Source: Palsa-504 sp963839095
GTDB lineage: Bacteria; Actinomycetota; Actinomycetes; Streptosporangiales; Streptosporangiaceae
NCBI GenBank assembly: GCA_963839095.1
Contig: CAWIUF010000070.1
Location: 7,448 to 71,447 of the forward strand
Length of the DNA: 64,000 bases
Reading direction: 5' to 3'
Below are positions 1 to 9,684 of this stretch, piece by piece (the stretch's first letter is position 1; every line of letters begins with the position of its first letter). Position numbers and translations under genes: made by a program. Under the pieces are notes generated by a model. It made no database searches and was not told where the DNA came from. It was given only the letters and a program-made list of their open reading frames with translations.

Positions 1-2
1 AC

Positions 3-135
3 GGAGTCAAGATCGAGGCGGTCAGCAACCCGGCCGACCCCAACGACGTGCTCAACAACAACGGCGGCCTGCTGCCCGGTCCGCACGCCACCCTGGCCGG
101 CCCCACCTTCGCCGAATGGCTCGACGCCCAACTGA
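3..135 (+). CDS. C-terminal fragment of an unidentified protein, cut by the window edge
   Basis: The frame starting at base 3 reads as good protein with GC-rich wobble positions (for example FAEWLDAQ near 110-133) and then runs into composition that belongs to the opposite-strand gene. A TGA at 133-135 lies one base out of frame, so a one-base shift would give a natural end tail-to-tail with the MaoC gene. The family is not recognised and the 5' part lies outside the window. Confidence 0.3.
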   Translation, partial: ESRSRRSATRPTPTTCSTTTAACCPVRTPPWPAPPSPNGSTPN

Positions 136-925
136 TCACTCCCGTGGCGGTGACCCGCCCGGCGGCGTCCCGGCACGAGGTCCGGACCGCGTCCCCGTCC
201 GGCGCCGCCGACACCACCAGCCCCTGCCCGTCGTACAACGGCGACACCAGCCGGTAGGAGTACTCAGCCGCCGCCAGCCCCGGCCGCCGCGCCAGCTCGG
301 CCATCAGCAGAGCCTGCAACGGCCCGTGCACGAGCAGCCCGGGGTAGCCCTCGGACCGGGCGTAATCCCGGTCATAGTGGATCCGGTGCGCGTTGTACGT
401 CAGCGCCGAATACCGGAACAGCAAGACCGGATCCACCGCGACCGTCCAGTCCCCGGGCCCGGCCGGAACCGGCGGGCCAGCGGCGGCCGGATCCGGCCCA
501 CCGCCCCCAGCAGGCTCCCGGTACACCAGATCCTGCTCCTCGCTGACCACCACCGCCCCGCCCTGGCTGATCTCGGTGCGCACGGTGACGAAATGCAGCG
601 GCCCGGTCCGCCCCTGCTTGACCGCCGCACTGGCCTGCCAGGTCCGCCGGGTCGCCTCCGCCCCGATCCGCAGCGCCCCGTGCCGCCACACCCGCCCCCC
701 GGCGAACATCCGCCGCAGCCCCGGCCCGGGCGGCACCGGCATCCCGCCGTGCACCTGGTGACCGTCCGGCCCCAGCGCGGCCGTAGCCGGCCGGTCCAGC
801 AGATACACCCAATGCCAGAGCAAAGGCATTGCACCGAACGAGTCGCCTGTCACGCCCAGCAACCCCGCCAGCGCCTCCGCGGGCCCCGGCGCGATCAGCT
901 CGGTGACTTCCCTGACGCTACCCAT
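135..925 (-). CDS. MaoC/FAS1-like acyl-CoA hydratase (itaconyl/mesaconyl-CoA hydratase type)
   Basis: A protein of about 260 aa with an N-terminal FAS1-like dehydratase half and a C-terminal hot-dog half. The second half shows the hydratase-like stretch YNAHRIHYDRDYAR (Asn, His and Asp/Arg as in the HTD2/MaoC active site) followed by LLVHGPLQALLMAEL. Members of this family hydrate unsaturated CoA esters such as mesaconyl- or itaconyl-CoA. The ATG at 925 overlaps the end of the ABM gene by 8 bases, so it is the last gene of the operon. No in-frame stop is seen after the natural end (near GRVTATG). A TGA one base out of frame near 135-137 is the likely real end. The substrate is inferred only from the neighbours. 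Confidence 0.72.
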
Positions 926-1232
926 CAGGCTCGATGACCTGGCGGACCTCCAGCCTCCGGGCCGCCAGCAGCGGCCGGATCTGCGCCACCGCGATGCCCT
1001 CGAAGTGCGGGGTGGCCTGGTGCGCCAGGACCGCCTCGGCACTGTCGTACCGCTCGTACAGCACGAACGAGTCCGGGTCCTCCGTTCCGCGCAGCGCCAC
1101 GAAATCCCGGCAGCCCGGCTCGGCCCGGGTCGCCGCGGTGTGCCGGGCCAGCAGCCTCGCCACCTGGTCGCCCTTCCCCGGCCGGGCCTGGTAGTAGACG
1201 ACCAGCGTGACCTCCTCCACCGGGGTGCTCAT
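918..1232 (-). CDS. Antibiotic biosynthesis monooxygenase (ABM) domain protein
   Basis: A single ABM domain of 104 aa, the usual length for the family: a small ferredoxin-like fold found in quinol and heme-type monooxygenases and in many unassigned catabolic operons. The pattern EVTLVVYYQARPG, then EPGCRDFVALRG, then FVLYERYDS is typical of the domain. Its ATG overlaps the stop of the aldehyde dehydrogenase (ATGA) and its own end overlaps the MaoC start, showing tight translational coupling. A role in detoxifying or oxidising an intermediate of the same pathway is inference. Confidence 0.85.
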   Translation of the reverse strand: MSTPVEEVTLVVYYQARPGKGDQVARLLARHTAATRAEPGCRDFVALRGTEDPDSFVLYERYDSAEAVLAHQATPHFEGIAVAQIRPLLAARRLEVRQVIEPDG

Positions 1233-2711
1233 CCGATGGTGAAGGGGTCGCGGGTGCCGCCGGTGAGCTCCACCCAGATGGCCTTGGTCACGGTGTACTC
1301 GTGCACCGCCTCGATGCCGTTCTCCCGGCCCAGGCCGGACAGGCCGTAGCCGCCGAACGGGACGTCCGGGCCGACCACCCGGTAGGCGTTGATCCACACG
1401 GTGCCGGTGCGCATCGCGTGCGCCACCCGGTGCCCGCGGTGGATGTCCTTGGTCCACACCGCCCCGGCCAGGCCGTACCGGGTGTCGTTGGCCAGCGCCA
1501 GCGCCTCCTCCTCGGTGTCGAACGGGATGACCGACAGCACCGGGCCGAACACCTCCTCGCACGCCACCGTCATCGTCGGTTTCACCCCGGTGAGCACCGT
1601 GGGCTGGACGAAGAACCCGCCCAGCTCGGCGTCCGGCTGCCCGCCGGAGGTGACCGTGGCGCCCTCGCTCGCGGCCCCTTCCAGGAACGAGAGCACCTTG
1701 CGGTACTGCGGTTCGGTGGCCACCGGGCCCATCTCGGTCTCGGCCGCCTTCGGGTCGCCGAGCTTGATCGACCGGGCCCGCTCGGCGATCTGGGCCACCA
1801 GGTCGTCGTGCACGGTGCGGGAGACCAGCAGCCGCGAGCCCGGCCATGCAGGTCTGGCCGGTGGCGGCGAACACCCCGGCCAGCACGCCGTTGCAGGCCG
1901 CGTCCAGGTCGGCGTCGTCAAAGACGATGTGGGCCGACTTGCCGCCCAGCTCCAGCAGCACCCCGGTGATGTTCTGGGCGGCGGCCGCCGCCACCTGCGC
2001 GCCGACCGCGGTCGAGCCGGTGAACGCCACCTTGTCCACGTCCGGGTGGGCGGCCAGCGCCTTGCCGACCGCGGGCCCGAACCCGGTCACCACGTTGAAC
2101 ACGCCGGGCGGGAACCCGGCCTCGTCCATCAGCGCGGCCAGCTCGACCGCGGAGGCGGGGGAGTAGTCGCTCGGCTTGGCCACCATCGTGCAGCCGGCCG
2201 CCAGCGCCGGGGCCAGCTTCCAGCACAGCAGCAGCAGCGGGGAGTTCCACGGCACGATGGCCGCGACCACGCCGGCCGGCTCGCGCCGGGTGTAGACGAG
2301 GAAGTTCGGCTTGTCGCCGGGGATGGTGGTGCCCTCGAGCTTGTCGGCCAGCCCGGAGAAGTAGTAGAACCACTCCGGGATGCTGCCGAGCTGGCCGCGC
2401 ATCTCGCGCAGCAGCTTGCCGGTGTCCCGGGTCTCGATCTCGGCCAGCCGGTCCGCGTCCCGGGCGATCAGGTCGCCCAGCTTGCGCATCAGCCGCGCCC
2501 GGCCGAACCCGGTCAGCTTCCCCCATTCCCCGGCCAGCGCCCGGCGCGCCGCGGCGACCGCGGCGTTCACGTCGGCGGCGTCGCCGTCGGCGGCCGACGC
2601 CCACGCCGAGCCCAGGTACGGGTCGACCGAGTCGTACCGCTGCCCGGACGCCGCCTCGGTCCGCTGCCCGTCGATGACGAGCTGGTAGCGCGCCCGTTCT
2701 GCTGTGCTCAT
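1229..2711 (-). CDS. NAD(P)-dependent aldehyde dehydrogenase (one-base frameshift)
   Basis: A full-length ALDH of about 493 aa, oxidising an aldehyde to the acid. It shows the cofactor-binding IVPWNSPLLL, FTGSTAVG, the catalytic Glu region LELGGKSAH, and the nucleophile GQTCMAG. Directly after GQTCMAG (about base 1845) the frame changes and continues with SRLLVSRTVHDD and EEVFGPVLSV to the natural end. One extra base in GGGCTCG explains it, and no functional domain is missing, so an assembly error is more likely than decay. The ATG at 2711 overlaps the CoA-transferase stop. It is the fourth gene of the operon. Confidence 0.9.
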
Positions 2712-3865
2712 GATGATGTTCTCCCAGGTAGGAATTCCGCCAGGATGGAGTCGGTGTGCTGGCCGGGGGCCGGGACGGCGCCCATGGCCGGCTCGCGGCC
2801 GGGCACGGTCACCGGCGGCAGCAGGGTACGGACCGGGCCGCCGGGGGTGTCCACCTCGCGCCACCGGTCCCGCGCTGCCAGCTGCGGGTGCGCGGCGAAC
2901 TCGGCCGGGGTGCGCAGCCGGGCGTTGGCGATCCCGGCCGCGTCCAGCCGGGCCGCCACCTCGTCCGGGGTCAGCGCCGCGAACACGTCCTCGATGATCG
3001 CCCGCAGCTCGCCGTCGCGGGCCACCCGGTCCGGGTTGGTGACGAACCGCGGGTCGGTGACCAGGTCCGGCCGGCCGAGCACCTGGCCGCAGAACACCAC
3101 CCACTCGCGGTCGTTCTGCAGGCCGAGGAACACCTGCCCGCCCTTGGCCGCGTACGGCCCGTAGGGCGAGATCGACGCGTGCCGCGCGCCGGTGCGCACC
3201 GGCGCGGTCCCGCCGTAGACGGTGTAGTAGTACGGCTGGGTCATCCACTCGCCCAGCGCGTCGAACAGGGACACCTCGAAGCTGGAGCCGCGGCCGGTCC
3301 GCTCCCGCTCGTACAGCGCGGTCAGCACCGCCGAGTAGGCGTACATCCCGGCCGCGATATCGGCCACCGAGATCCCCGTCTTGCACGGCTCGTCCGGCGT
3401 CCCGGTGACCGCGAGCACCCCGGTCTCGCACTGCACCAGCAGGTCATAGGCCTTCTTGCCGGCGTAGGGGCCGTCCGCCCCGTAACCGGAGACCGTACCG
3501 CAGATCAGCCTCGGATGCCGGGCCAGCAGGTCCTCCGCGGCCAGGCCGAGCCGCCCGGCCGCGCCCGGCCCGAGGTTCTGCAGGAACACGTCGGCCCCGG
3601 CCAGCAGCGCGGCCAGCGCCTCCGCCCCGCCGGCGCTCTTGACGTCGAGCGCGACCGACTCCTTGCCCCGGTTCAGCCAGACGAAGTAGCTGGCCTGCCC
3701 GAGCACGGTCGTGTCATAGCCGCGGGCGAAGTCGCCAGGACCGGGCCGCTCGATCTTGATCACCCGCGCCCCGAGATCGGCCAGCTGCCGCGTCGCGAAC
3801 GGCACCGCCACCGCCTGCTCCAGCGCCACGACCGTGATCCCGTCCAGGGGGAGCATCCCGGTCAC
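2708..3865 (-). CDS. Class III (CaiB/BaiF) acyl-CoA transferase
   Basis: 385 aa, the usual length. The N-terminus (LDGITVVALEQAVAVPFATR, ADLGARVIKIERPGPGDFAR) and the VKSAGG and GYGADGPYAGKKAYD stretches are standard family III motifs, with the catalytic Asp in the YD of KKAYDLL. It moves CoA between a carboxylic acid and an acyl-CoA donor without ATP, and so would activate the pathway substrate. The GTG start at 3865 overlaps the acyl-CoA dehydrogenase stop (GTGA). The presence of MmgE/PrpD and MaoC partners suggests a C5-C6 dicarboxylic or branched acid as substrate, which is inference. Confidence 0.92.
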   Translation of the reverse strand: MTGMLPLDGITVVALEQAVAVPFATRQLADLGARVIKIERPGPGDFARGYDTTVLGQASYFVWLNRGKESVALDVKSAGGAEALAALLAGADVFLQNLGPGAAGRLGLAAEDLLARHPRLICGTVSGYGADGPYAGKKAYDLLVQCETGVLAVTGTPDEPCKTGISVADIAAGMYAYSAVLTALYERERTGRGSSFEVSLFDALGEWMTQPYYYTVYGGTAPVRTGARHASISPYGPYAAKGGQVFLGLQNDREWVVFCGQVLGRPDLVTDPRFVTNPDRVARDGELRAIIEDVFAALTPDEVAARLDAAGIANARLRTPAEFAAHPQLAARDRWREVDTPGGPVRTLLPPVTVPGREPAMGAVPAPGQHTDSILAEFLPGRTSS

Positions 3866-5018
3866 GAGCCCGCCGGATTCCGCTGCATCAGCTGCCGCGC
3901 GATCACGTTGCGCTGGATCTCGTTCGTCCCTCGCCCACGATCATCAGCGGCGCGTCCCGGAAGTAGCGTTCCACGTCGAACTCGGTGGAGTAGCCGTAGC
4001 CGCCGTGGATGCGCACCGCGTTCAGCGCGATCTCCATCGCGGTCTCCGAGGCGAACAGCTTGGCCATGCCGACCTCCATGTCGGCCCGTTTCCCGGAGTC
4101 GTAGCAGCGCGCGGCGTACATGACCAGCTGGCGGGCCGCGGTCAGCTTGGTCGCCATGTCGGCCAGGTAGTTGCCGATCGACTGGTGCTTCCAGATCGGC
4201 ACGCCGAACGCCTCCCGCTGCTGCGCGTACTTCAGCGAGTCGTCCAGCGCGGCCTGGGCCACCCCGAGTGCCCGCGACGCCACCTGAACCCGGCCGATCT
4301 CCAGGCCCCGCATCATCTGCGAGAACCCCTCGCCCTCCTCGCCGCCCAGCAACGCGGTAGCCGGAACCCGGTAATCCTCGAAGACCAGCTCGCAGCTCTC
4401 CACGCCCTTGTAACCGAGCTTGGGCAGGTCCCGGGAGACGGTGAAGCCGTCGCCGGGCTCGGCCAGCAGGATGCTGATGCCCGCGTGGGCCGGCGTGGCG
4501 GCCGGGTCGGTCTTGCACAGCAGCGCCGTCACCCCCGACCGGCGCGCGTTGGTGATCCACGTCTTGGATCCATTGACGACATAGCTGTCGCCGTCGAGCC
4601 GCGCCGAGGTGCGCATCGCCTGCAGGTCCGAGCCGCCGCCCGGCTCGGTCAGCGCCATCGTGGCGCGCAGCTCGCCGGTGGCCATCCGCGGCAGGTACCG
4701 GTCTTTCTGATCGTCGGTCCCGTACGCCAGCAGCAGCTTCGCCACCACCGTGTGCCCGCCCATGGCCCCGGCCAGGCTCATCCACCCGCGCGCCAGCTCC
4801 TCGGTGATCCGGGCGTAGCAGGACGTGCTGACCTGCGCGTCTCCCCACGGCTCAGGAATGGCCAGGCCGTAGATGCCGAGCTGCTTCATCTGCTCGATGA
4901 GCTTGTCGGGGTAGGTGTTGGCGTGCTCGAGCTCGCGCACCACCGGCTTGACCTCGCGGTTGACGAAGTCCCTGACGAGCTGCACCATGGCCTGCTCGTC
5001 CTCGTTCAGCTCATCCAC
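3862..5018 (-). CDS. Acyl-CoA dehydrogenase (one-base frameshift near the end)
   Basis: About 385 aa. FAD and substrate motifs of the family are clear: ALTEPGGGSDLQAMRT, VNGSKTWITNA, the QREAFGVPIWKHQSI helix, and the C-terminal IHGGYGYSTEFDVERYFRD followed by TNEIQRNVIARQL. A missing base in the GAGGGACG run near 3933 breaks GEGTNEIQ. I chose the GTG at 5018 because AAGGAG sits 6 bases upstream and the protein then begins DELNEDEQAMVQLVRDF, as family members do. The upstream MmgE/PrpD frame reads through into it without a stop, but I take this as a sequencing shift and not a real fusion. Confidence 0.92.
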
Positions 5019-5029
5019 GCTCGACTCCT

Positions 5030-6272
5030 TCAGCAGGAACTGCCGGAGTACGCCGGGAACATTCTCCCAGGTCCACTCCGACGGGTCACGTCGTGCAGGC
5101 AGGTCACCCACGCAGTCGTCCAGCTTGGCCCGCAGCTGATCGCCGGTCGGTGGCCGCGCCGGCGACCCCGGCGGGTACTGCAGCCGGGCCCGCCGGACCG
5201 TCCCGTCGCCGAGGTGGATCTCGGCTTCGAGCTCGCCGTCCAGCAGCCCGTCGCCCCCCGGCTCCAGCTTGGTCTCGACCAGGCCGACCAGTCGCCGCGC
5301 AGCGTCCCGGCGCACCGCCCCGTCGGTGAAGCTGCCGAAGCCGGGATAGCTGTCCAGCAGCGCGGCCGCCGCCGCGTACTCCAGGCTGAACTTGCCCTGC
5401 AGCCCGGATTCCGGCCGGTGATGGATCAGCGGCACCACGGTCGCCTCCGGCGTCCGCAGCACGATCCGCCGCACCGCCGCCGGCTCCAGCCCGGACCCCA
5501 GCTCCGCCAGCGCCGCGATCGGCCGCTGGAGGGCGTAACAGCAGGGGTAGAGCTTGATGGCCAGCCCGTTCGGGATCAAAGGTTCTCCGGGTCCTGACGG
5601 ATCCGTCGCGGACGGGTCGGCTGCGCCCGGGTCCAGCGCCGACGGGTCGCCGCCGACGAGCGCCAGCCACGTGTCGAGCGCCGCCGGGTCGGCCCGCGCG
5701 CCCGCGGCCGCCAGCCGCGCCGCCCGCAGCCCTGCGTCGACCGCCAAGCCGACCTGCAGCGACTTGGCGTCGGTGCCGAACGCCCGCTGCACCCCGCCCG
5801 CCGCGGGCACGGCCAGCGCCATCGCCACCGCGATCCGCTCCGCGTCCAGCCCCAGCGCGACCGCCGCTCCAGCGGCCGCGGCCGGCGCCCCCGCCGTGCA
5901 GGTAGCGTGCCAGCCCGCCGCGTAATGCCGCCAGCCCAGCGCCGTCCCCAACCGCGCCATCACCCCCGCGGCCGCCAGGTACGCGCGCGCCCCGCCGCCG
6001 CTGGCCAGCGCCAAGGGGACGCAGACCACGCTGACGTGGGCCGTCGACGGCATGTGCAGGTCGTCGAAGTCCAGGACGTGCCCGGCCACGGCCCAGCGCG
6101 CGCCCTCGGAAAGGGCGCCGGAGCTCGCGGCCAGCCGGGTGACCCGGTGGTCGCGGGCGGCCAGCGCGACCGCCGCCGTGTCCCGCAGCGAACGATCCGC
6201 CAGCTCCAGGTCGCCCGGACCAGGCTCGAGCCCGGCCGCCCACCCGGCCAGCGTCTCCGCTACCGACGTCAT
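5030..6272 (-). CDS. MmgE/PrpD family protein (dehydratase/decarboxylase)
   Basis: About 415 aa. The MmgE/PrpD signature is present: VLDFDDLHMPSTAHVS near residue 70, the GWHATCTAG active-site region, then QRAFGTDAKSLQVGLA, and LYPCCYALQRPI in the C-terminal half. The family includes 2-methylcitrate dehydratase, iminodisuccinate epimerase and cis-aconitate decarboxylase, so the exact reaction is open. The ATG at 6272 has an excellent AGGAGG 4 bases upstream. The natural end ...VLRQFLL is followed out of frame by TGAAGGAG, which both terminates this gene and forms the ribosome site of the next. First gene of the operon, divergent from the GntR regulator. Confidence 0.87.
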
Positions 6273-6352
6273 CAGATCCTCCTGGGCGCGATTTGTACGG
6301 CCATTTCCTCACAAAGATGCGGCCTTCGTCAATCCGGGGCATACTCGGGACC
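6273..6352. promoter_or_regulatory. Divergent promoter region with a possible GntR operator
   Basis: This 80-bp gap separates the two divergent transcripts. It contains the inverted half-sites TTTGT (6292-6296) and ACAAA (6311-6315), 14 bases apart, a plausible operator for the adjacent HutC-type regulator. CATACT at 6340-6345 sits about 8 bases before the regulator ATG, which would make that mRNA leaderless. The half-sites are short, so the operator is only a suggestion. Confidence 0.35.
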
Positions 6353-7121
6353 ATGGAGCTGCGCCCCGTCGCCTACCGGACCCTGGCCGACCGGCTCCGG
6401 ACCGCGATCCGTGACGGCGAGTACGACGGCGGCCGCCAGCTGCCCACCGAGGAGCAGCTCGCGGCCAGCTTCGCGGTCAGCCGGCAGACCGTCCGGCGGG
6501 CGATGCAGGACCTGGTCTCCGAGGGGATCATCTACCGGGTGGCGGGCCGGGGCACCTACCCGGTCGCCGAGCGGGACCGGTACGTCAACCACTTCGGCTC
6601 CGTGGAGGAGCTGATGGCCCTGTCGCTCGACACCGAGTGCGAGGTGATCAGCCCGCTGCAGCGCAAGGTCGACGTGGAAACCGCGAGCCGCCTGCGGCTC
6701 CCGTCCGACGAGATCTGCCACGTGACGCTGGTCCGACGGCACGCCGGGACCCCGTTCTGCTACACCTCGGTCTACCTGCCGCCGCGGATCGGCGAGCTGC
6801 TCGCCGGCACCGACGAACTAGCCACGGCCGGCCGCCGCAGCCGGATCACGATCATCGGCCTGATCGACGCCCGCCTTACCGAGACTGCCCTGCCCAGTAC
6901 CGGCCCGCGCGGCGCCGTCGCCACCGCCGAGCAGAGCGTCAGCGCGGCCGGCGCCCCCGCGTTCGCCGCCCCGCACCTCGGCTGCGACGTCGGCCAGCCG
7001 CTGCTCCGCATCGACCGCCTGTACTTCGACGCCAGACGACGTCCCGGTCGAGCTCGCCGTCAGCTACTTCGACCCCGAGCACTACTCCTACCGCGTCCGC
7101 CTCCGCCGCCGCTCCCGCTGA
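6353..7121 (+). CDS. GntR-family (HutC/UTRA) transcriptional regulator (one-base frameshift)
   Basis: About 256 aa. It has an N-terminal winged helix with LPTEEQLAASFAVSRQTVRRA and EGIIYRVAGRGTYPV, then a UTRA ligand-binding domain (ICHVTLVRRHAGTPFCYTSV, PLLRIDRLYFDA). One extra base near 7034 shifts the frame; after it the C-terminus continues PVELAVSYFDPEHYSYRVRL, the usual UTRA end. It lies back-to-back with the catabolic operon and probably controls it in response to a pathway intermediate. There is no good ribosome site before the ATG, consistent with a leaderless transcript. Confidence 0.9.
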
Positions 7122-7141
7122 GCACCGCGTCACCTTCGATT

Positions 7142-7183
7142 TGTCTGCAGTTCTGGGGGTTACAGCACCCAGAACTGCAGACA
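7142..7183. terminator. Perfect 16-bp stem hairpin after the GntR gene
   Basis: TGTCTGCAGTTCTGGG (7142-7157) pairs perfectly with its complement at 7168-7183 around a 10-base loop. It starts 20 bases after the regulator stop and has no U-run. The strength suggests a terminator without a U-tract, common in GC-rich actinomycetes. A protein-binding palindrome is the alternative. Confidence 0.7.
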
Positions 7184-7372
7184 TAATCCGGAGTCGAGCG
7201 TTCGTCAGGCGGCTGTCCTCGCCGTGATCAACTCCGTGCTCACGTCCGCCCGCGGCATCCGCTGGGACTCCCGCTGATCTCGTCCGGGAATGGCGGCCCG
7301 TTCGGGGAAGGCGCCGCCGCGGCGCCGCGTTACACGTCGGTGTCAGCCCTCAACGACGAGCGGAGGTGACCG

Positions 7373-8255
7373 ATGGCGCTGCCGCAAGATCCCGCGCCTA
7401 AGTTCGCTGAGTATGCCCACCCGGAGAAGATCGTGTCCACCGAGTGGGTCGCGGCCCACCTCGATGACCCCGGCCTGGTGGTAGCCGAGTCCGACGAGGA
7501 CGTGCTGCTCTACGAGACCGGCCACGTCCCCGGCGCGGTCAAGCTCGACTGGCACACCGAGCTCAACGACCCGGTGACCAGGGACTACGTGGACGGGGCC
7601 GGGTTCGCCCGGCTGATGTCGGAGAAGGGGATCGGCCGGGACACCACGCTGGTCCTCTACGGCGACCGGAACAACTGGTGGGCGGCCTACGCGCTGTGGG
7701 TGTGCTCGCTGTTCGGGCACCCGGACGTGCGGCTGATGGACGGCGGGCGGGCCAAGTGGATCGCCGAGGGCCGCCCGGTCAGCACCGACACCCCCAAGCC
7801 CGCGCCGGCCGACTACCCGGCCGTCGACCGTGACGACCAGCGGCTCCGCGCGTTCAAGGACCAGGTCGTGGCCCACCTCGGGCAGCCCATGATCGACGTG
7901 CGCTCGCCCGGCGAGTACAGCGGCGAGCTGCTGCACATGCCGGACTACCCGCAGGAGGGCGCGCTGCGCGGCGGCCACATCCCCGGCGCCAAGAGCGTCC
8001 CCTGGGCGCGGGCCGCCGCCGAGGACGCGACCTTCAAGCCGCCGCGCCGAGCTCGAGGCCATCTACCTCGGCGAGGCCGGGCTGACCCCGGACGACGACG
8101 TGGTGGTCTACTGCCGCATCGGCGAGCGGTCCAGCCACACCTGGTTCGTGCTGCAGCACCTGCTCGGCTTTGGCCACGTGCGCAACTACGACGGCTCGTG
8201 GACCGAGTGGGGGAACAGCGTTCGGGTCCCGATCACCCGCGGCGACAAACCGTGA
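7373..8255 (+). CDS. sseA: Two-domain rhodanese (thiosulfate/3-mercaptopyruvate sulfurtransferase), one-base frameshift
   Basis: About 294 aa with two rhodanese domains. The N-terminal one is inactive-like (YETGHVPGAVKLDWHTEL, LVLYGDRNNWWAAYAL, in which the Cys is replaced by Gly-Asp). The C-terminal catalytic domain has MIDVRSPGEYSGE and the active loop VVYCRIGERS. The enzyme transfers sulfane sulfur to cyanide or another acceptor. The frame shifts by one extra base near 8046 and then runs IYLGEAGLTPDDDVVVYC to the TGA at 8253-8255. The SufE gene begins within its last codons, pairing a sulfur donor with a sulfur-transfer protein. Confidence 0.9.
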
Positions 8256-8700
8256 CCACGCCGCCGGTGCCCTGCATCCCCGGCTGCAGGAGATCGCCGA
8301 CGACTTCACCTCCATGGCGGACAAGGACCGGCTGCAGCTGCTGCTGGAGTTCTCCCAGGAGCTGCCGGCCCTGCCGGAGCGCTACGCCGCGCACCGGGAC
8401 CTGATGGAACCGGTGCCGGAGTGCCAGACGCCGCTGTTCCTGGCCGTGGAGGTCGAGCCGGACGAGGTCGTGCACCTGTTCTTCGACGCGCCCGCGGAGG
8501 CGCCCACCACCCGCGGCTTCGCCGCGATCCTGCACGCCGGGCTGGACGGGCTCGGCGCGCAGGAGGTGCTGGACACCCCGGCCGAGTTCTCGCACCGGCT
8601 CGGGCTGTCCGACCTGGTGAGCCCGCTGCGGCTGCGCGGCATGGCCGCGATGCTGGCCCGGATCAAGCGTCAGGTGCGGGAGCAGCGAGAAGCGCGGTGA
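8252..8700 (+). CDS. sufE: SufE-like cysteine desulfuration protein
   Basis: About 148 aa. SufE signature: HPRLQEIADDFTSMADKDRL, LPERYAAHRD, the acceptor Cys in VPECQTPLFLAVEV, and LRGMAAMLARIKRQV at the end. SufE accepts persulfide sulfur from a desulfurase or rhodanese for Fe-S assembly. The likely start is the GTG at 8252, overlapping the sulfurtransferase stop (GTGA). The frame must shift once within about 20 bases to join the conserved part, and no other start lies upstream in the conserved frame. It converges with and overlaps the DUF72 gene by 38 bases. Confidence 0.85.
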
Positions 8701-9565
8701 GCTGCTGCGCGTTGACGTGCGCCCAGTCGCGGTAGCAGTTGTTGAACACCACGTGGGTGACGTCGGCCTGGCCGGCCAGGCCGCGCAGGCGATCAGCCCA
8801 CCCGGCGAGCTCGTCGTCGCCGTACCGGTAGCCGAATTTCTCCGCGATGTCCTTGCTCGTCCACTTCTCCGAGTGGCCGTGCATCCGCACCACGGCGAGG
8901 TCACTGGTCGCGGCCAGCACCGGGGGGATGGAGCTGGGGTAGCCCTGCGGCTCGTCCACGCATACGTACGGCAGCTCGTTGGCGGCCAGGAAGTCCAGGG
9001 TCTCGCGCTGGTTGTCCTCGGTCATCCAGGTGCGGTTGCGGAACTCGACGCAGATCCGGCGCGGCGCGACCCGCCGCGCGCAGGCCAGGATGTACTCCTT
9101 GTTGGCCCGGGAGATCGGGAACCACGGCGGGAACTGGAACAGGATCGCGCCTAGCTTCTCCACGCCAAGCAAGGGCTCGAGTGCGGACAGGAACCGCTCC
9201 CAGGCCGCCTCGGCCACCGCCGGGCTGACGTCCTTGAGGTAGACCCGGTCCTTCCCGGTCGAGGCCGCGGCGTCGCGAAGGTCCGCGGGCAGTGCCCGGA
9301 CCGGGGTGGGATGCTGGGTGAACAGGCTGAACGCCTTGATGTTGAAGGTGAACCCAGCCGGAGTCCGCTCCGCCCAGGCCCGCGCGGTCTGCTCGGCGGG
9401 CAGCGCGTAGTAGGTGGCATCCACCTCCACCAGCGAAAACTGGCTGGCGTAATACCGCAGCCGCTGTTCCGGCGTCCGCGTCGGCGCCGGATACCAGCCG
9501 GAAGCGATCAGCGACCGGTCCGTCCAGCCCGCCGTACCTACCCGGATCTGTCCCATGTCGGCCAA
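8663..9565 (-). CDS. DUF72 (YecE) family protein
   Basis: 300 aa, full length. DUF72 hallmarks: RVGTAGWTDRSLI at the start, YYASQFSLVEVDATYYALP, the FNIKAFSLFTQHPTP strand, LGAILFQFPPWF, and the C-terminal VVRMHGHSEKW and VVFNNCYRDWAHVNAQQL. The fold is a TIM barrel of unknown biochemical function. It is transcribed toward sufE, and its 5' side faces the STAS gene. Start at 9565; an ATG 9 bases downstream is equally possible. Confidence 0.9.
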   Translation of the reverse strand: MADMGQIRVGTAGWTDRSLIASGWYPAPTRTPEQRLRYYASQFSLVEVDATYYALPAEQTARAWAERTPAGFTFNIKAFSLFTQHPTPVRALPADLRDAAASTGKDRVYLKDVSPAVAEAAWERFLSALEPLLGVEKLGAILFQFPPWFPISRANKEYILACARRVAPRRICVEFRNRTWMTEDNQRETLDFLAANELPYVCVDEPQGYPSSIPPVLAATSDLAVVRMHGHSEKWTSKDIAEKFGYRYGDDELAGWADRLRGLAGQADVTHVVFNNCYRDWAHVNAQQLTALLAAPAPDA

Positions 9566-9684
9566 GCTACATAACGCTCTACATAATCAGCACGTTGTGG
9601 CGTAAGTGGCCACGGAGTATCTTTCAGCCTGGGTGGGGTCTGCGCTGCCGTTGGGGAGACGGCAGGAACCCCAGGGGAGGCATT

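Noticed and set aside
1389..3164. Long plus-strand ORF of 591 codons
   Set aside because: It is the antisense shadow of the ALDH and CoA-transferase genes, without a ribosome site or family motif.
3903..6272. True MmgE/PrpD-acyl-CoA dehydrogenase fusion protein
   Set aside because: A ribosome site and GTG at the natural dehydrogenase start, plus the out-of-frame TGA, favour two genes and a one-base error.
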